Positions 8,228-16,342 of a DNA stretch of 32,794 nt are shown in pieces. Both the position numbers and the translations under genes were made by a program. Every line of letters starts with the position of its first letter. The first letter of the stretch is position 1. The stretch is from NCBI GenBank assembly GCA_017417045.1, contig JAFPZZ010000051.1:1-32794 (forward strand). The letters run 5' to 3'. Source of the DNA: Bacillota bacterium (GTDB taxonomy: Bacteria; Bacillota; Clostridia; Peptostreptococcales; Anaerovoracaceae). The notes under the pieces are model-generated. The model was not told the DNA's origin. It saw only the letters and a program-made list of their open reading frames with translations, and searched no databases.

Positions 8228-9427
8228 ATGAGCGAAAAGACGCGGCTCTTCCTCGTCCAGATTAGATGCTGTCTGCTTCTGGGAGGAGGCATAGGCCTGC
8301 TGAGCAACTGTATGGGACTTTTCTATACGCCTATCTCCCAGGACCTCGGGATAGGAAGGGGCAGCGTAGCCCTGATGGTGACTCTGCAGAGCCTCGCCAG
8401 CGCGTTCTATTCCCCGGTTTTCGCGAAGCTCGTCAAAAAGATCAGGATACAGTATCTGATGACCGTCGGGCTCATACTGACCGCGGGCGCCGTGTTCGTG
8501 ATGTCGATAGCTACGAATATCTACGTATTCTATGCCTGCGGTATCGCAGCGGGTATCGGCGTTACCAATTTCGCGGCTCTGCCTGTCTCTATGATACTGA
8601 GGAGCTGGTTCGGAGAAAAGAGCGGCTCAAGGCTCGGAATAGCCCAGGCTTTCACAGGCTTAAGCGCTGCGATCTTCAACCCCATACTCGGAAGGATCAT
8701 CACCGGCTACGATTACCATAAGGCATTTCTTTTCATGATGGCCGGTCTCGTCATAATATGCCTGCCGGGAGCGCTCACGCTCAGGCTCAAGGAGGACGAG
8801 CAGAGCTCCGTTCCTTCCAAAGGCGAGCAGAAGAAGATGAGCGAGGAGAGGGGACACGATTCGCTCATGACCCCGGCTCTCTTCGCGACCTTCCTCATCG
8901 CGGGCTACTGCATCACCACCCAGAACGGCATGAACTCGCACTTCTCGGCGCTCGCCGTGAGCGTGGGATATCCTCTGACCTTCGGCGCGACCGTAGTATC
9001 GTTCCAGAGCATGTTCAATTCGATCTGGAAGCTGATCTTCGGATTCGTGGTGGACAAGATAGGCCCGGCGAAGGCTTGCAACCTGTTCAATATCATTGGG
9101 TTTACGGGAGTTCTGATTATACTTCTCGGAAACCAGGTGCCGGCTCTGCTGATACTGGGCGTATCAATGTACGCATGCAACTTCTCGCCGAGCACCATAG
9201 GCATTCCGACCCTTATGATGAAGGCCGCGGGTAAGGATTACATAGACTATTTTTCCAAGCAGAACATGGTCCAGACCATAGCCTACGCGGTCGGAACGAC
9301 TATGTACGGGACGCTCAGCGACATCACCGGTGGCTACAACGTTCCGCTGATCATAGTGCTCTGCATGACCACAGCTGCTTTCTTCCTGCTCAGGCGCATA
9401 GGAAAGCAGATCTACAAGGAGGCGTAA
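8228..9427 (+). CDS. Major facilitator superfamily transporter
   Basis: The 399-residue protein has about twelve hydrophobic segments split by a charged central loop (about residues 190-212, KEDEQSSVPSKGEQKK), the usual 6+6 layout of MFS permeases in the cytoplasmic membrane. Features include LGIGRGSVALMVTLQSL in the first half and KLVKKIRIQYL after segment 2, a short form of the MFS loop 2-3 motif. The pattern resembles the OFA/monocarboxylate-type branch, but the substrate cannot be told from sequence. AGAAGG lies about nine bases before the start. It is divergent from the transglutaminase operon and is followed 18 nt later by msrA, probably co-transcribed. Confidence 0.85.
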   Translation: MSEKTRLFLVQIRCCLLLGGGIGLLSNCMGLFYTPISQDLGIGRGSVALMVTLQSLASAFYSPVFAKLVKKIRIQYLMTVGLILTAGAVFVMSIATNIYVFYACGIAAGIGVTNFAALPVSMILRSWFGEKSGSRLGIAQAFTGLSAAIFNPILGRIITGYDYHKAFLFMMAGLVIICLPGALTLRLKEDEQSSVPSKGEQKKMSEERGHDSLMTPALFATFLIAGYCITTQNGMNSHFSALAVSVGYPLTFGATVVSFQSMFNSIWKLIFGFVVDKIGPAKACNLFNIIGFTGVLIILLGNQVPALLILGVSMYACNFSPSTIGIPTLMMKAAGKDYIDYFSKQNMVQTIAYAVGTTMYGTLSDITGGYNVPLIIVLCMTTAAFFLLRRIGKQIYKEA

Positions 9428-9445
9428 GGCGCCCGGGAGGAAGCG

Positions 9446-9937
9446 ATGAAGAAAGCCTATTTCGCCGGCGGATGTTTCTGGTGCATCACCCCGATATTCC
9501 ATCTCTACGACGGCGTGGGCGAGGTCCTCAGCGGATACAGCGGAGGGGATGAGGAAGACCCGCGCTACGAGGACGTCAAGGCCCAGCGCACAGGCCACCG
9601 CGAGACCATATCGGTCGAATACGATCCCGAGCAGGTCAGCTACGAGCTGCTCATGGATATATATCTCGCCAACGTCGACCCCTTCGACGAGGGCGGCCAG
9701 TTCATCGACAGGGGCTTTTCCTATACTCTTGCCGTCTACTATACCGACGAGGAGGAGAAAGCCGCCGCAGAGGCCAAAATAAAGGCTCTGGAGGAGGAAA
9801 GCGGACGCAAGGTGCCCATAGCGGTCGAGCCGTTCAAGAGCTTCTGGAAGGCTGAGGAATATCACCAGGATTATTATCTCAAGAACCCCGAAGCCTTCGA
9901 AAGGGAACTGATCGAATCGGGCAGGAAGAAAGGGTAA
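9446..9937 (+). CDS. msrA: Peptide-methionine (S)-S-oxide reductase MsrA
   Basis: This 163-residue cytoplasmic enzyme reduces methionine-S-sulfoxide in proteins and free methionine, using thioredoxin-like donors, and so repairs oxidative damage. The signature GGCFWC sits at residues 8-13, with catalytic Cys10. Downstream motifs SGYSGGDEEDPRYEDV, GHRETISVEYDP, NVDPFDEGGQFIDRG and EEYHQDYY are typical of the family. The residue after the CFWC block that is often Glu is Thr here (CFWCITP), a variant I believe is common in Bacillota. The length fits a single MsrA domain with no MsrB fusion. GGGAGGAAG precedes the start. The gene follows the MFS gene closely, and its stop codon lies 12 nt before structured repeat copy A. 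Confidence 0.95.
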   Translation: MKKAYFAGGCFWCITPIFHLYDGVGEVLSGYSGGDEEDPRYEDVKAQRTGHRETISVEYDPEQVSYELLMDIYLANVDPFDEGGQFIDRGFSYTLAVYYTDEEEKAAAEAKIKALEEESGRKVPIAVEPFKSFWKAEEYHQDYYLKNPEAFERELIESGRKKG

Positions 9938-9949
9938 GAATATTATTAA

Positions 9950-10152
9950 GCCCGCAAATATGTGAACAGCACTTTGTCGGAGCGTAGTCGAGACTCTAGG
10001 ACAGCGTTTTAAGCGCGATATAAGAGCGCTGAAAACGATGGACGACGAGGCTCAGCGTTGATGACCTAACACTGTGAGCGCATCGCGCGAACAGATGTAG
10101 GTCAGATGCTTTAGCTGAAGCGCGGAGACGTGCTGTGAGCGTATATGCGGGC
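9950..10152 (+). repeat. Structured repeat element, copy A (candidate noncoding RNA)
   Basis: This 203-nt element is related to copy B at 13125-13273. Three blocks are conserved: 9969-9996 (28 of 28 bases identical to 13146-13173), 10037-10048 (identical to 13225-13236) and 10116-10133 (18 of 18 identical to 13236-13253). A terminal stem GCCCGCA (9950-9956)/TGCGGGC (10146-10152), an inner stem CAGCAC/GTGCTG and an internal hairpin (CGTTTT..AAAACG enclosing AGCGC/GCGCT) are preserved in copy B with different bases. Copy A carries an extra arm of about 67 nt at 10049-10115. It starts 12 nt after the msrA stop. No protein-coding frame is evident and I cannot match it to a known RNA family. Confidence 0.75.
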
Positions 10153-10180
10153 CTTATATATTGCGACCATCTTTTCTCCT

Positions 10181-10213
10181 AGACCGATCAGATCTCTTCC
10201 GCTCTGATCGGTC
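10181..10213 (+). terminator. Probable Rho-independent terminator after msrA and repeat A
   Basis: GACCGATCAGA (10182-10192) pairs with TCTGATCGGTC (10203-10213) around a 10-nt loop, and the T-rich ATCTTTCTT follows. The T-run is interrupted, so strength is uncertain. Its position separates the msrA transcript from the CIRCE promoter. Confidence 0.6.
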
Positions 10214-10273
10214 ATCTTTCTTCCAGGCCTAATACCTGCCTGTCTCCTTCCCATGTGTAGATTCCGTGATTTA

Positions 10274-10300
10274 TTAGCACTCAATGTTGACGAGTGCTAA
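10274..10300 (+). promoter_or_regulatory. CIRCE operator (HrcA binding site) upstream of clpB
   Basis: TTAGCACTC (10274-10282), a 9-nt spacer and GAGTGCTAA (10292-10300) form a perfect match to the CIRCE consensus, the operator of the heat-shock repressor HrcA. A plausible promoter overlaps it: TTGACG (10287-10292), N16, TTATCA (10309-10314). The clpB start is 102 nt downstream. Heat-inducible, HrcA-repressed transcription is therefore expected; hrcA itself is not in the window. Confidence 0.95.
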
Positions 10301-10401
10301 TAATTGTGTTATCACATAGTTGCAGGGGCGATGGCTCCGGGCATTTCTTTTGAAAGCCGGAAGCGTTCTTGCAGATGAGCACACAAGAAAGGAGATCTGA
10401 A

Positions 10402-12561
10402 ATGAATCCTTACGGATATACGCAGAACATGAACGAGGAAGAAAATGTCCTCGAAAAATACGGAACGGACCTAGTTGAGAGAGCTCGCACACAGCAGCTC
10501 GATCCCATAATAGGCCGCGACGAAGAGATCAGAAACGTCATCAGGATTCTTTCCAGGAAGACCAAGAACAACCCTGTCCTCATAGGCGAGCCAGGCGTCG
10601 GTAAGACCGCCATCGCCGAAGGGCTCGCGCAGAGGATAGTGAGGGGCGACGTGCCGGAGGGCCTGAAGAACAAGACCGTCTTCTCCCTGGACATGGGCGC
10701 CCTTATCGCTGGCGCAAAATACAGGGGAGAGTTCGAGGAGAGGCTGAAGGCCGTCCTCGGAAAGATAAAGGAATCGGACGGTGGCATCATACTCTTCATA
10801 GATGAACTTCACACCGTCGTCGGCGCGGGACGCACCGAGGGCTCCATGGACGCGGGGAACCTCCTCAAGCCCATGCTCGCGAGGGGCGAGCTCCACTGCA
10901 TAGGCGCGACGACCCTCGACGAATACAGGCAGTACATAGAAAGCGACGCCGCCCTGGAGAGGCGTTTTCAGCCCGTCATGGTTGACGAACCGGACGTCGA
11001 GGACACCATCTCCATACTCAGGGGACTCAAGGAAAGATATGAGATATTCCACGGCGTCACCATACACGACAACGCTCTCGTGGCGGCGGCCGTACTCTCA
11101 AACAGGTACATCACTGACAGGTTTCTCCCGGACAAGGCCATAGACCTGGTGGACGTGGCCTGCGCCTCCATACGGACCGAGATCGACTCCATGCCCGAAG
11201 AGCTCGACTCCCTCCGCAGGAAGATCATGCAGATGGAGATCGAGGAGATGGCGCTTAAAAAGGAGACGGACAAGCTTTCCGCCGAACGCCTTGAAAAGCT
11301 CAGCGAGGAGCTGACTGAGCTCAGGAAGAAGTACGACGAGCAGAAGGCCGAATGGGACGTCGAGAAAAAGGCCGTAGAGGAACTCAAGCAGATAAAGGCA
11401 AGGATAGATTCCCTTAACGGCCAGATCGAGGACGCTCAGAGGAAATACGATTACGAAAAGGCTTCGCGTCTAAGGTACGCCGAGATCCCGAGGCTGGAAA
11501 AACAGCTAGCGGACGCGCAGACCGCCATGGACGCGCGCAAGGAAAAGGGAATGCTGGTGAGAGATACGGTCACCGAGGACGAGATATCGGAGATCGTTTC
11601 CAGATGGACAGGGATACCCGTCTCCAAGCTCGTAGAGGGAGAGAGGGAAAAGATACTGAGGCTTCCGGATACCCTCCATGAGAGAGTGGTCGGGCAGGAC
11701 GAGGCTGTCACGAAGGTCAGCGAGGCCATACAGAGGAGCAGGGCGGGCATCTCGGATCCGGGAAGGCCCATAGGCTCCTTCATGTTCCTCGGGCCGACGG
11801 GCGTGGGCAAGACTGAGCTTGCAAAAGCCCTCGCTGCCGCGCTCTTCGACGATGAGAAGAACATGGTCAGGATAGATATGAGCGAATACATGGAGAAATA
11901 TTCGGTCTCCAGGCTCATAGGAGCGCCCCCGGGATACGTGGGCTACGACGAGGGCGGCCAGCTCACCGAGGCTGTCAGGAGAAAGCCCTACAGCGTCGTG
12001 CTCTTCGACGAGATCGAAAAAGCTCACCCGGACGTCTTCAACGTGCTGCTCCAGGTGCTCGACGACGGAAGGATCACGGATTCTCAGGGACGTACGGTCG
12101 ACTTCAAGAACACTGTCATCATAATGACCTCGAACCTCGGCTCGAGCTATCTGCTGGACGGGATCGACGCTTCGGGCGAGATCTCGCAGGCGGCGAAGTC
12201 CCAGGTCGAGGCGCTGCTTAAGACCAGCTTCAGGCCCGAATTCCTCAACAGGATGGACGATATCATATTCTTTAAGCCGCTGACCAGGGGCGATATGGAC
12301 AGCATCATCGATATCCAGCTCGCGGGGCTCAAGGCAAGGCTTAAGGAGCGCTCACTCGCGCTGGAGATAACGCCGGAGGCCAAGAGCTTCATGATAAACA
12401 GTAGCTACGATCCCCTGTACGGAGCGAGACCGCTCAAGAGGTTCATACAGGGAGAGCTCGAGACCATGGTCGCGAAGGAGATACTCTCAGGAGAGCTCTC
12501 GGCCGGAAGCCGCATGAAAGTCGACACGGACGGGGAGAGGCTTATTCTGTCGATGCAGTAG
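10402..12561 (+). CDS. clpB: ClpB disaggregase lacking the N-terminal domain
   Basis: This 719-residue AAA+ chaperone is of the type that threads aggregated proteins through a hexamer together with DnaK. AAA-1 has Walker A GEPGVGKT (62-69), Walker B IILFIDE (129-135) and the ALERRF arginine-finger region. A coiled-coil middle domain of full ClpB type spans about 265-385 ([19 protein letters not shown] onward). AAA-2 has GPTGVGKT (464-471), VVLFDE (532-537) and GARPLKRF as sensor 2. Full-length ClpB has about 860 residues; here the roughly 150-residue Clp-N substrate-binding domain is absent and only about 20 residues precede the '[15 protein letters not shown]' linker. No IGF/LGF-type ClpP-docking loop is seen, supporting ClpB over ClpC. 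ATG 10402 is preferred because AAAGGAG lies seven bases upstream. CIRCE at 10274 controls it. Confidence 0.93.
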   Translation: MNPYGYTQNMNEEENVLEKYGTDLVERARTQQLDPIIGRDEEIRNVIRILSRKTKNNPVLIGEPGVGKTAIAEGLAQRIVRGDVPEGLKNKTVFSLDMGALIAGAKYRGEFEERLKAVLGKIKESDGGIILFIDELHTVVGAGRTEGSMDAGNLLKPMLARGELHCIGATTLDEYRQYIESDAALERRFQPVMVDEPDVEDTISILRGLKERYEIFHGVTIHDNALVAAAVLSNRYITDRFLPDKAIDLVDVACASIRTEIDSMPEELDSLRRKIMQMEIEEMALKKETDKLSAERLEKLSEELTELRKKYDEQKAEWDVEKKAVEELKQIKARIDSLNGQIEDAQRKYDYEKASRLRYAEIPRLEKQLADAQTAMDARKEKGMLVRDTVTEDEISEIVSRWTGIPVSKLVEGEREKILRLPDTLHERVVGQDEAVTKVSEAIQRSRAGISDPGRPIGSFMFLGPTGVGKTELAKALAAALFDDEKNMVRIDMSEYMEKYSVSRLIGAPPGYVGYDEGGQLTEAVRRKPYSVVLFDEIEKAHPDVFNVLLQVLDDGRITDSQGRTVDFKNTVIIMTSNLGSSYLLDGIDASGEISQAAKSQVEALLKTSFRPEFLNRMDDIIFFKPLTRGDMDSIIDIQLAGLKARLKERSLALEITPEAKSFMINSSYDPLYGARPLKRFIQGELETMVAKEILSGELSAGSRMKVDTDGERLILSMQ

Positions 12562-12635
12562 AGTGGATGCCGCTGTATCTTATATATTGGATCCAACATT
12601 CGGGATCGTATATTAAGCACAGCAAAACAAACTAT

Positions 12636-12670
12636 AAAAGGCCGGAGGATTTTGCTTCCACCGGCCTTTA
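12636..12670 (+). terminator. Rho-independent terminator of clpB
   Basis: AAAGGCCGG-A-GG (from 12637) pairs with CC-A-CCGGCCTTT (to 12669). The T-run is very short, so efficiency is uncertain. It ends just before the promoter of the next gene. Confidence 0.6.
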
Positions 12671-12679
12671 TGGTATAAT
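12671..12679 (+). promoter_or_regulatory. Extended -10 promoter of the glyoxalase gene
   Basis: TGGTATAAT (12671-12679) is a perfect extended -10 element (TGnTATAAT). The -35 region falls in the loop and 3' arm of the clpB terminator and is weak, as extended -10 promoters tolerate. The start codon is 56 nt downstream. Confidence 0.6.
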
Positions 12680-12734
12680 CCTGAAGAAACAAACCGTACG
12701 TTAAATAATCGAAAAACGAAAGGAGAAGGTCCGT

Positions 12735-13106
12735 ATGAAGTTCAAAATGGTGCATGAGAATTACAACGTATACGATCTGCAGAAGTCGCTGGACTTCTAT
12801 GAAAAGGCGCTCGGCCTTCACGAGCTGCGCAGGAGCGAGGCCAAGGACGGGTCCAACATAATCGTTTACATAGGCAATGAAGAGTCCGAGTTCGAGCTCG
12901 AGCTCACCTGGCTCAGGGATATGGACAGGCCCTATAACCTCGGCGACGAGGAGTTCCACCTCGCCTTCAGAACCGAGGATTTTGAAGCGGCGCACAAGCT
13001 CCACGAGGAGATGGGCTGCATCTGCTTCGAAAATCACGAGAGGGGTATCTACTTCATAATGGATCCCGATGGCTATTGGCTGGAGATACTGCCGGTGAGG
13101 AAGTAG
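12735..13106 (+). CDS. gloA: Lactoylglutathione lyase-like glyoxalase I (VOC family)
   Basis: The 123-residue cytoplasmic enzyme has two beta-alpha-beta-beta-beta modules. Glyoxalase I converts the hemithioacetal of methylglyoxal and a thiol to the S-lactoyl thioester. Likely metal ligands are His7 (KMVHENYNV), Glu54 or Glu56 (FELELTW), His75 (EFHLAF) and Glu117 (WLEILP), the His/Glu/His/Glu set of the family. HEEMGCIC and DPDGYWLEI are also typical. In a clostridium the thiol may not be glutathione, so the cofactor is uncertain. AAAGGAGAAGG precedes the start. The gene is monocistronic, with its own extended -10 promoter, and repeat copy B begins 18 nt after its stop. Confidence 0.88.
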   Translation: MKFKMVHENYNVYDLQKSLDFYEKALGLHELRRSEAKDGSNIIVYIGNEESEFELELTWLRDMDRPYNLGDEEFHLAFRTEDFEAAHKLHEEMGCICFENHERGIYFIMDPDGYWLEILPVRK

Positions 13107-13124
13107 ATATTTTACAGATCGCGC

Positions 13125-13273
13125 CGGCCGAGTGCTGTGCGAGCGGCACTTTGTCGGAGCGTAGTCGAGACTCGATGATGACGTTTGAAGCCCGATATCA
13201 AGAGGGCTGAAAACGGCAGAAGAAGAGGCTCAGCGTGAAGCGCGGAGACGTGCCGCAAGCGCAGTATCGGCCG
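13125..13273 (+). repeat. Structured repeat element, copy B (candidate noncoding RNA)
   Basis: This 149-nt copy matches copy A in orientation and in three conserved blocks (13146-13173, 13225-13236, 13236-13253). Its terminal stem is CGGCCGA (13125-13131)/TCGGCCG (13267-13273), different in sequence from copy A but equally well paired. The inner stem is CGGCAC/GTGCCG where copy A has CAGCAC/GTGCTG. The internal hairpin is AGCCC/GGGCT where copy A has AGCGC/GCGCT. Such paired changes indicate selection on RNA or cruciform structure. It lacks the 67-nt arm of copy A. A terminator follows at 13284, so it would form the 3' end of the glyoxalase transcript. Confidence 0.75.
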
Positions 13274-13283
13274 ACGTCAGTAT

Positions 13284-13317
13284 AAAAAACGCAGACTTTT
13301 TCAAGCCTGCGTTTTTT
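13284..13317. terminator. Bidirectional Rho-independent terminator
   Basis: AAAAAACGCAG (13284-13294) pairs with CTGCGTTTTTT (13307-13317), with an inner CTT/AAG. T-runs flank the stem on both strands, so it can end both the glyoxalase/repeat B transcript and the convergent amidohydrolase transcript. Confidence 0.93.
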
Positions 13318-13345
13318 GATGCTTATCCGATGAGATCTGTGAGAT

Positions 13346-14725
13346 CTATCTCTGGAAGTCGAGCTTCACAGTGCCGTCTTCCTCGTAGCTCACGGCTTCC
13401 TTGTCCATGTCGAAGGCCGCGATGTCCTCGAAGAACTCCTTGATGGAGGCGTAGCGCGGCTCATACTGGTCTATGATGGCCTTTGCGCAGGCGGCGCCGT
13501 CGCTGAGCAGCTTGTCCGCTACGAGCAGCTGGGCCTTGATGCCGTTGATGCAGAGCCTCTCGGGATCGCTGAGATAATAGTCGATGCCATGGCCGGTACC
13601 GGTAGCGCCGGAGGACTGGAACTGAACTCCGGGCATGACGCAGGTGAGGTCGCCGAAGTCGGAGGAACCAGTGCTCCAGTTCTCGTAATTGAACTTGACG
13701 CGCTCGGCTCCGACGAGGTCCTTGCAGGTCTCCTCGACGAGCTCCATGAACATGCGGTCGTGGATCTCGGGGGAGTAGCCGGGCTTATCGTCGATGTGGA
13801 GCGTGCAGCCCATAGCGGCAGCGGCTCCTGCGAGAGCCCTGTTGAACTTCTTATTCTCGCGCTTCATGGCTTCGATGCTCTTGCCGCGGACGTAGCTCTC
13901 GATGACCATCTCGTCGGGGATGATGTTGACCGCGCAGTTGACTCCCTTGAGTATGGGGTGGAACCTGATGGTATCCTTCTCCTGCAGGGTCTCTCTGAGA
14001 TCGTTGCAGGCCTGGAGTCCGAGCATGGCGGCGTACTGGGCGTTGATGCCCATGTGCGGGGCTCCGCCGGCGTGGGAGGACTTGCCCTTGTAGGTTATGG
14101 TCTTGGCCATGCAGCCGTTGTTTCCGAGGCCGCAGGTGAAGTCGATGTCGTCTCCGGCGTTGCTCTGATGGACCATCATGGCGATATCGACGTCATCGAA
14201 GTATCCTCTGTGCATGAACTCGACCTTGCCGCCCATGTAGCTTATGGTGCCTTCCTTGATGAGGCCGCTTCTGAAGGCGAGCTGTATCATCTCTTCCGCG
14301 GGAACGAGTATGAGCCTGATCTTGCCGCAGAGTCCGTCTAGCATTCCGGGCTCCGTGAGAGCCGCCGCCATGCCGAGCATGCTGGCCGCCTGAGCGTTGT
14401 GACCGCAGGAGTGGCACATGCCGTTCACGGATTCGGGATGGTTCGCGATGTCGAGGGCGTCGAGCTCACCCATTATAGCGAGGGTGGGACCGGGCTTTCC
14501 GGTATCGATATCGGTGTAGAATCCGGGGATCTTTCCGAACTTCGGATCCTGATCGGCCCTTATGAGCTTGTAGCCGAGGGCTTCGAATTTTTCGATGAGG
14601 TATTCGTTCGCGGCCCATTCGGTGTATCCGGTCTGCGGATGCTTCCAAATGAACCTTTCGGCGTCGAAGGTGAGCTGCCTGTATTTTTCGGCGCTCTTGA
14701 TGATAAGTTCTTTCTTGTCAGACAT
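13346..14725 (-). CDS. M20-family amidohydrolase (AbgB/peptidase M20D-like)
   Basis: The 459-residue metal-dependent hydrolase probably cleaves an amide bond in an N-acyl amino acid, dipeptide or aminobenzoyl-glutamate-like substrate in the cytoplasm. Metal-site motifs are GELDALDIANHP (about 86-97), HSCGHN with Cys107 and His109, PAEE (142-145) and a downstream HAGGAPH (dimerisation-domain region). STGSSDFGD and GTGHGIDYY near the C-terminus resemble the end of M20D/AbgB enzymes. The protein is longer than the roughly 390-residue amidohydrolases, which favours the AbgB branch, but substrate is not assignable. GAGGTG lies about six bases before ATG. It appears monocistronic and convergent with the glyoxalase gene. 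Confidence 0.88.
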   Translation of the reverse strand: MSDKKELIIKSAEKYRQLTFDAERFIWKHPQTGYTEWAANEYLIEKFEALGYKLIRADQDPKFGKIPGFYTDIDTGKPGPTLAIMGELDALDIANHPESVNGMCHSCGHNAQAASMLGMAAALTEPGMLDGLCGKIRLILVPAEEMIQLAFRSGLIKEGTISYMGGKVEFMHRGYFDDVDIAMMVHQSNAGDDIDFTCGLGNNGCMAKTITYKGKSSHAGGAPHMGINAQYAAMLGLQACNDLRETLQEKDTIRFHPILKGVNCAVNIIPDEMVIESYVRGKSIEAMKRENKKFNRALAGAAAAMGCTLHIDDKPGYSPEIHDRMFMELVEETCKDLVGAERVKFNYENWSTGSSDFGDLTCVMPGVQFQSSGATGTGHGIDYYLSDPERLCINGIKAQLLVADKLLSDGAACAKAIIDQYEPRYASIKEFFEDIAAFDMDKEAVSYEEDGTVKLDFQR

Positions 14726-14811
14726 TTTGCACCTCTTATCTTTAGGAATAGTTGAAACAAAAGAAAAATGTACCCGTCTATTTTAGCATATCCCGCCTGA
14801 GTTCGGAAGAT

Positions 14812-14841
14812 TTGACAGGCCGCGTCGAAAAAATATATAAT
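14812..14841 (+). promoter_or_regulatory. Promoter of the secreted protein-TagA-transketolase operon
   Basis: TTGACA (14812-14817), an 18-nt spacer and TATAAT (14836-14841) match both consensus boxes. The first start codon is at 14934, so the 5' UTR is about 85 nt. Confidence 0.8.
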
Positions 14842-14933
14842 TACGCGCCGCAATGGTTTAAAATAAATCGATAGACTATGATACTTAAAGAAAGGAAGGC
14901 GCGGTCCATGCGCCGAAAAGGATAAAAGGATAT

Positions 14934-15593
14934 ATGACAGGAATCAAAAGGATAGGCGCTCTGCTGCTCTGCCTCTGCCTCATGGCTTCGGGGCTCTACA
15001 CTCTCAAGGCTCTTGCCCCGTCAGAGGCATACGGAGAGGGGACAACCCCCGGCAGCGCCGACGATCCCGTCGTTACGAAGAGCTACGTGGATCAGAAGAT
15101 ATACGAGAGCGAGAGCGCTCTTAAGAGCAGCATAGACGCGCTCAGCAGCAAGGTAGACAGCATACAGGAGAACGCCGCGTACAACCCGGATGGACAGAGC
15201 TCCTCGGGCCAGGGCGGGAATTCTTCAGGCTCCTCGGGAAGCAGCTCGGGCCAGAGCGGCGAAAGCTCCGGCAGCCAGGGAAGTTCCTCCGCTGACAGCT
15301 CTGAATACGACAAATATCTTAAATTCGTCGTCGTGGAAGTCTCCGAGGGCGGCAAGCTCATAGGAAGCATGGGGACAGAGATCATACTCAGGGCCGGTAC
15401 GGCTGTAGCGATCGACAACGGCGCCGACGGCATCACCGACCTCAGCTCAGGAGCCGATCTGAAGAGCGGAGAATCGGTGATAAAAAATCATCTTATCATA
15501 GTGCCCAGGACCGACGGCAGGGGCGTGATCTGCACTTCCTACTGCTACTTCATGGTCAAGGGTGAATACAGCGTAGTCTACAGCCTCGAGTAA
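14934..15593 (+). CDS. Secreted or membrane-tethered protein with coiled coil and Ser/Gly linker, unknown function
   Basis: The 219-residue protein begins with a signal peptide or anchor (about 1-34: Lys-Arg, then a Leu-rich stretch). Next come a DPVVTKSYVDQKI segment and a short coiled coil (about 45-80), a Ser/Gly/Gln-rich flexible linker (about 88-122), and a globular C-terminal domain (about 123-219) containing GTEIILRAGTAVAIDNG. The DPxVTKSYVD opening recurs in clostridial exported proteins of unknown role. Its stop overlaps the start of the TagA-like gene by one base (TAATG), which implies translational coupling. A link to cell-wall polymer assembly is inferred only from that context. 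Confidence 0.8.
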   Translation: MTGIKRIGALLLCLCLMASGLYTLKALAPSEAYGEGTTPGSADDPVVTKSYVDQKIYESESALKSSIDALSSKVDSIQENAAYNPDGQSSSGQGGNSSGSSGSSSGQSGESSGSQGSSSADSSEYDKYLKFVVVEVSEGGKLIGSMGTEIILRAGTAVAIDNGADGITDLSSGADLKSGESVIKNHLIIVPRTDGRGVICTSYCYFMVKGEYSVVYSLE

Positions 15594-16342
15594 TGGTTTC
15601 GGAAAGAGAAAAACTGGATATACTCGGCGTAGAGGTAGACAGGGTCACGATGGACAGCGCGCTGGATGCTTTCCGCGGCTTTCTGGACAGTGACGGCTGC
15701 AGCCTCATAGTCACTCCAAATTCGGAGATAGTCCTGAACGCGACCAAGGATCCATCTCTGGCTGAGCTCATAAGCTCGGCGGACCTCGTGATACCGGACG
15801 GCATAGGCCTTGTCTATGCGTCAAGGATAGCGGGCTCGCCGCTGAAAGAAAGGGTCACGGGCATCGATTTCAGCTACAACGCCCTTAAGCTCCTCGCGGA
15901 GAGGGGCGGAAGCGCCTATCTGTTTGGAAGCAAGCCTGGGATCGCCGAAAAGGCCGCCGAAAAGCTCAAAGAGCAGATACCGGGGCTCCGCATAGCGGGC
16001 TTTCGCGACGGCTACTACAGGCCAGAGGAGGAAGCTGAAATAGCGGCCGGGATAATGGCATCCGGGGCGGACTTTCTGCTCGCGGCTCTTGGATCTCCCA
16101 AGCAGGAGAAGTTCATAGCCGATCACAGAGAAGATCTGGGAGTAAGGGCCGCGATAGGCGTCGGGGGAAGCCTCGACGTATGGTCTGGAACGCTGGAGAG
16201 GGCTCCGCAGTTCTACATAGACCATGGCCTCGAATGGCTGTTCAGGCTCAAGCAGGAGCCCAAAAGGATAAAGCGCACGGCAAAGCTGCCGCTGTTTTTG
16301 ATAAAAGTATTGCTTACAGGGAGGAAGAATGGAGATCACTAA
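15593..16342 (+). CDS. tagA: WecG/TagA/CpsF-family glycosyltransferase
   Basis: The 249-residue product belongs to the GT26 family. Its TagA members transfer N-acetylmannosamine from UDP-ManNAc to undecaprenyl-PP-GlcNAc, the first committed step of wall teichoic acid linkage; other members serve capsule or secondary-polymer synthesis. Family marks are TPNSEIVLNA (41-50), IPDGIG (from 67), LKERVTGIDF, the YLFGSKPG turn, ALGSPKQEKF and GVGGSLDVWSG. The basic, hydrophobic C-terminal tail (KRIKRTAKLPLFLIKVLL) fits the membrane-targeting appendage of TagA. Start and preceding stop overlap as TAATG; the 3' end overlaps the transketolase gene by 14 nt. The exact sugar donor is not certain. Confidence 0.9.
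   Translation: MVSEREKLDILGVEVDRVTMDSALDAFRGFLDSDGCSLIVTPNSEIVLNATKDPSLAELISSADLVIPDGIGLVYASRIAGSPLKERVTGIDFSYNALKLLAERGGSAYLFGSKPGIAEKAAEKLKEQIPGLRIAGFRDGYYRPEEEAEIAAGIMASGADFLLAALGSPKQEKFIADHREDLGVRAAIGVGGSLDVWSGTLERAPQFYIDHGLEWLFRLKQEPKRIKRTAKLPLFLIKVLLTGRKNGDH

Noticed and set aside
9452..9490. Thr in place of the usual Glu after the MsrA CFWC motif, as a possible loss of function
   Set aside because: The rest of the active site is intact and the CFWCITP form appears to be a normal variant in Bacillota, so it is noted only in the gene entry.
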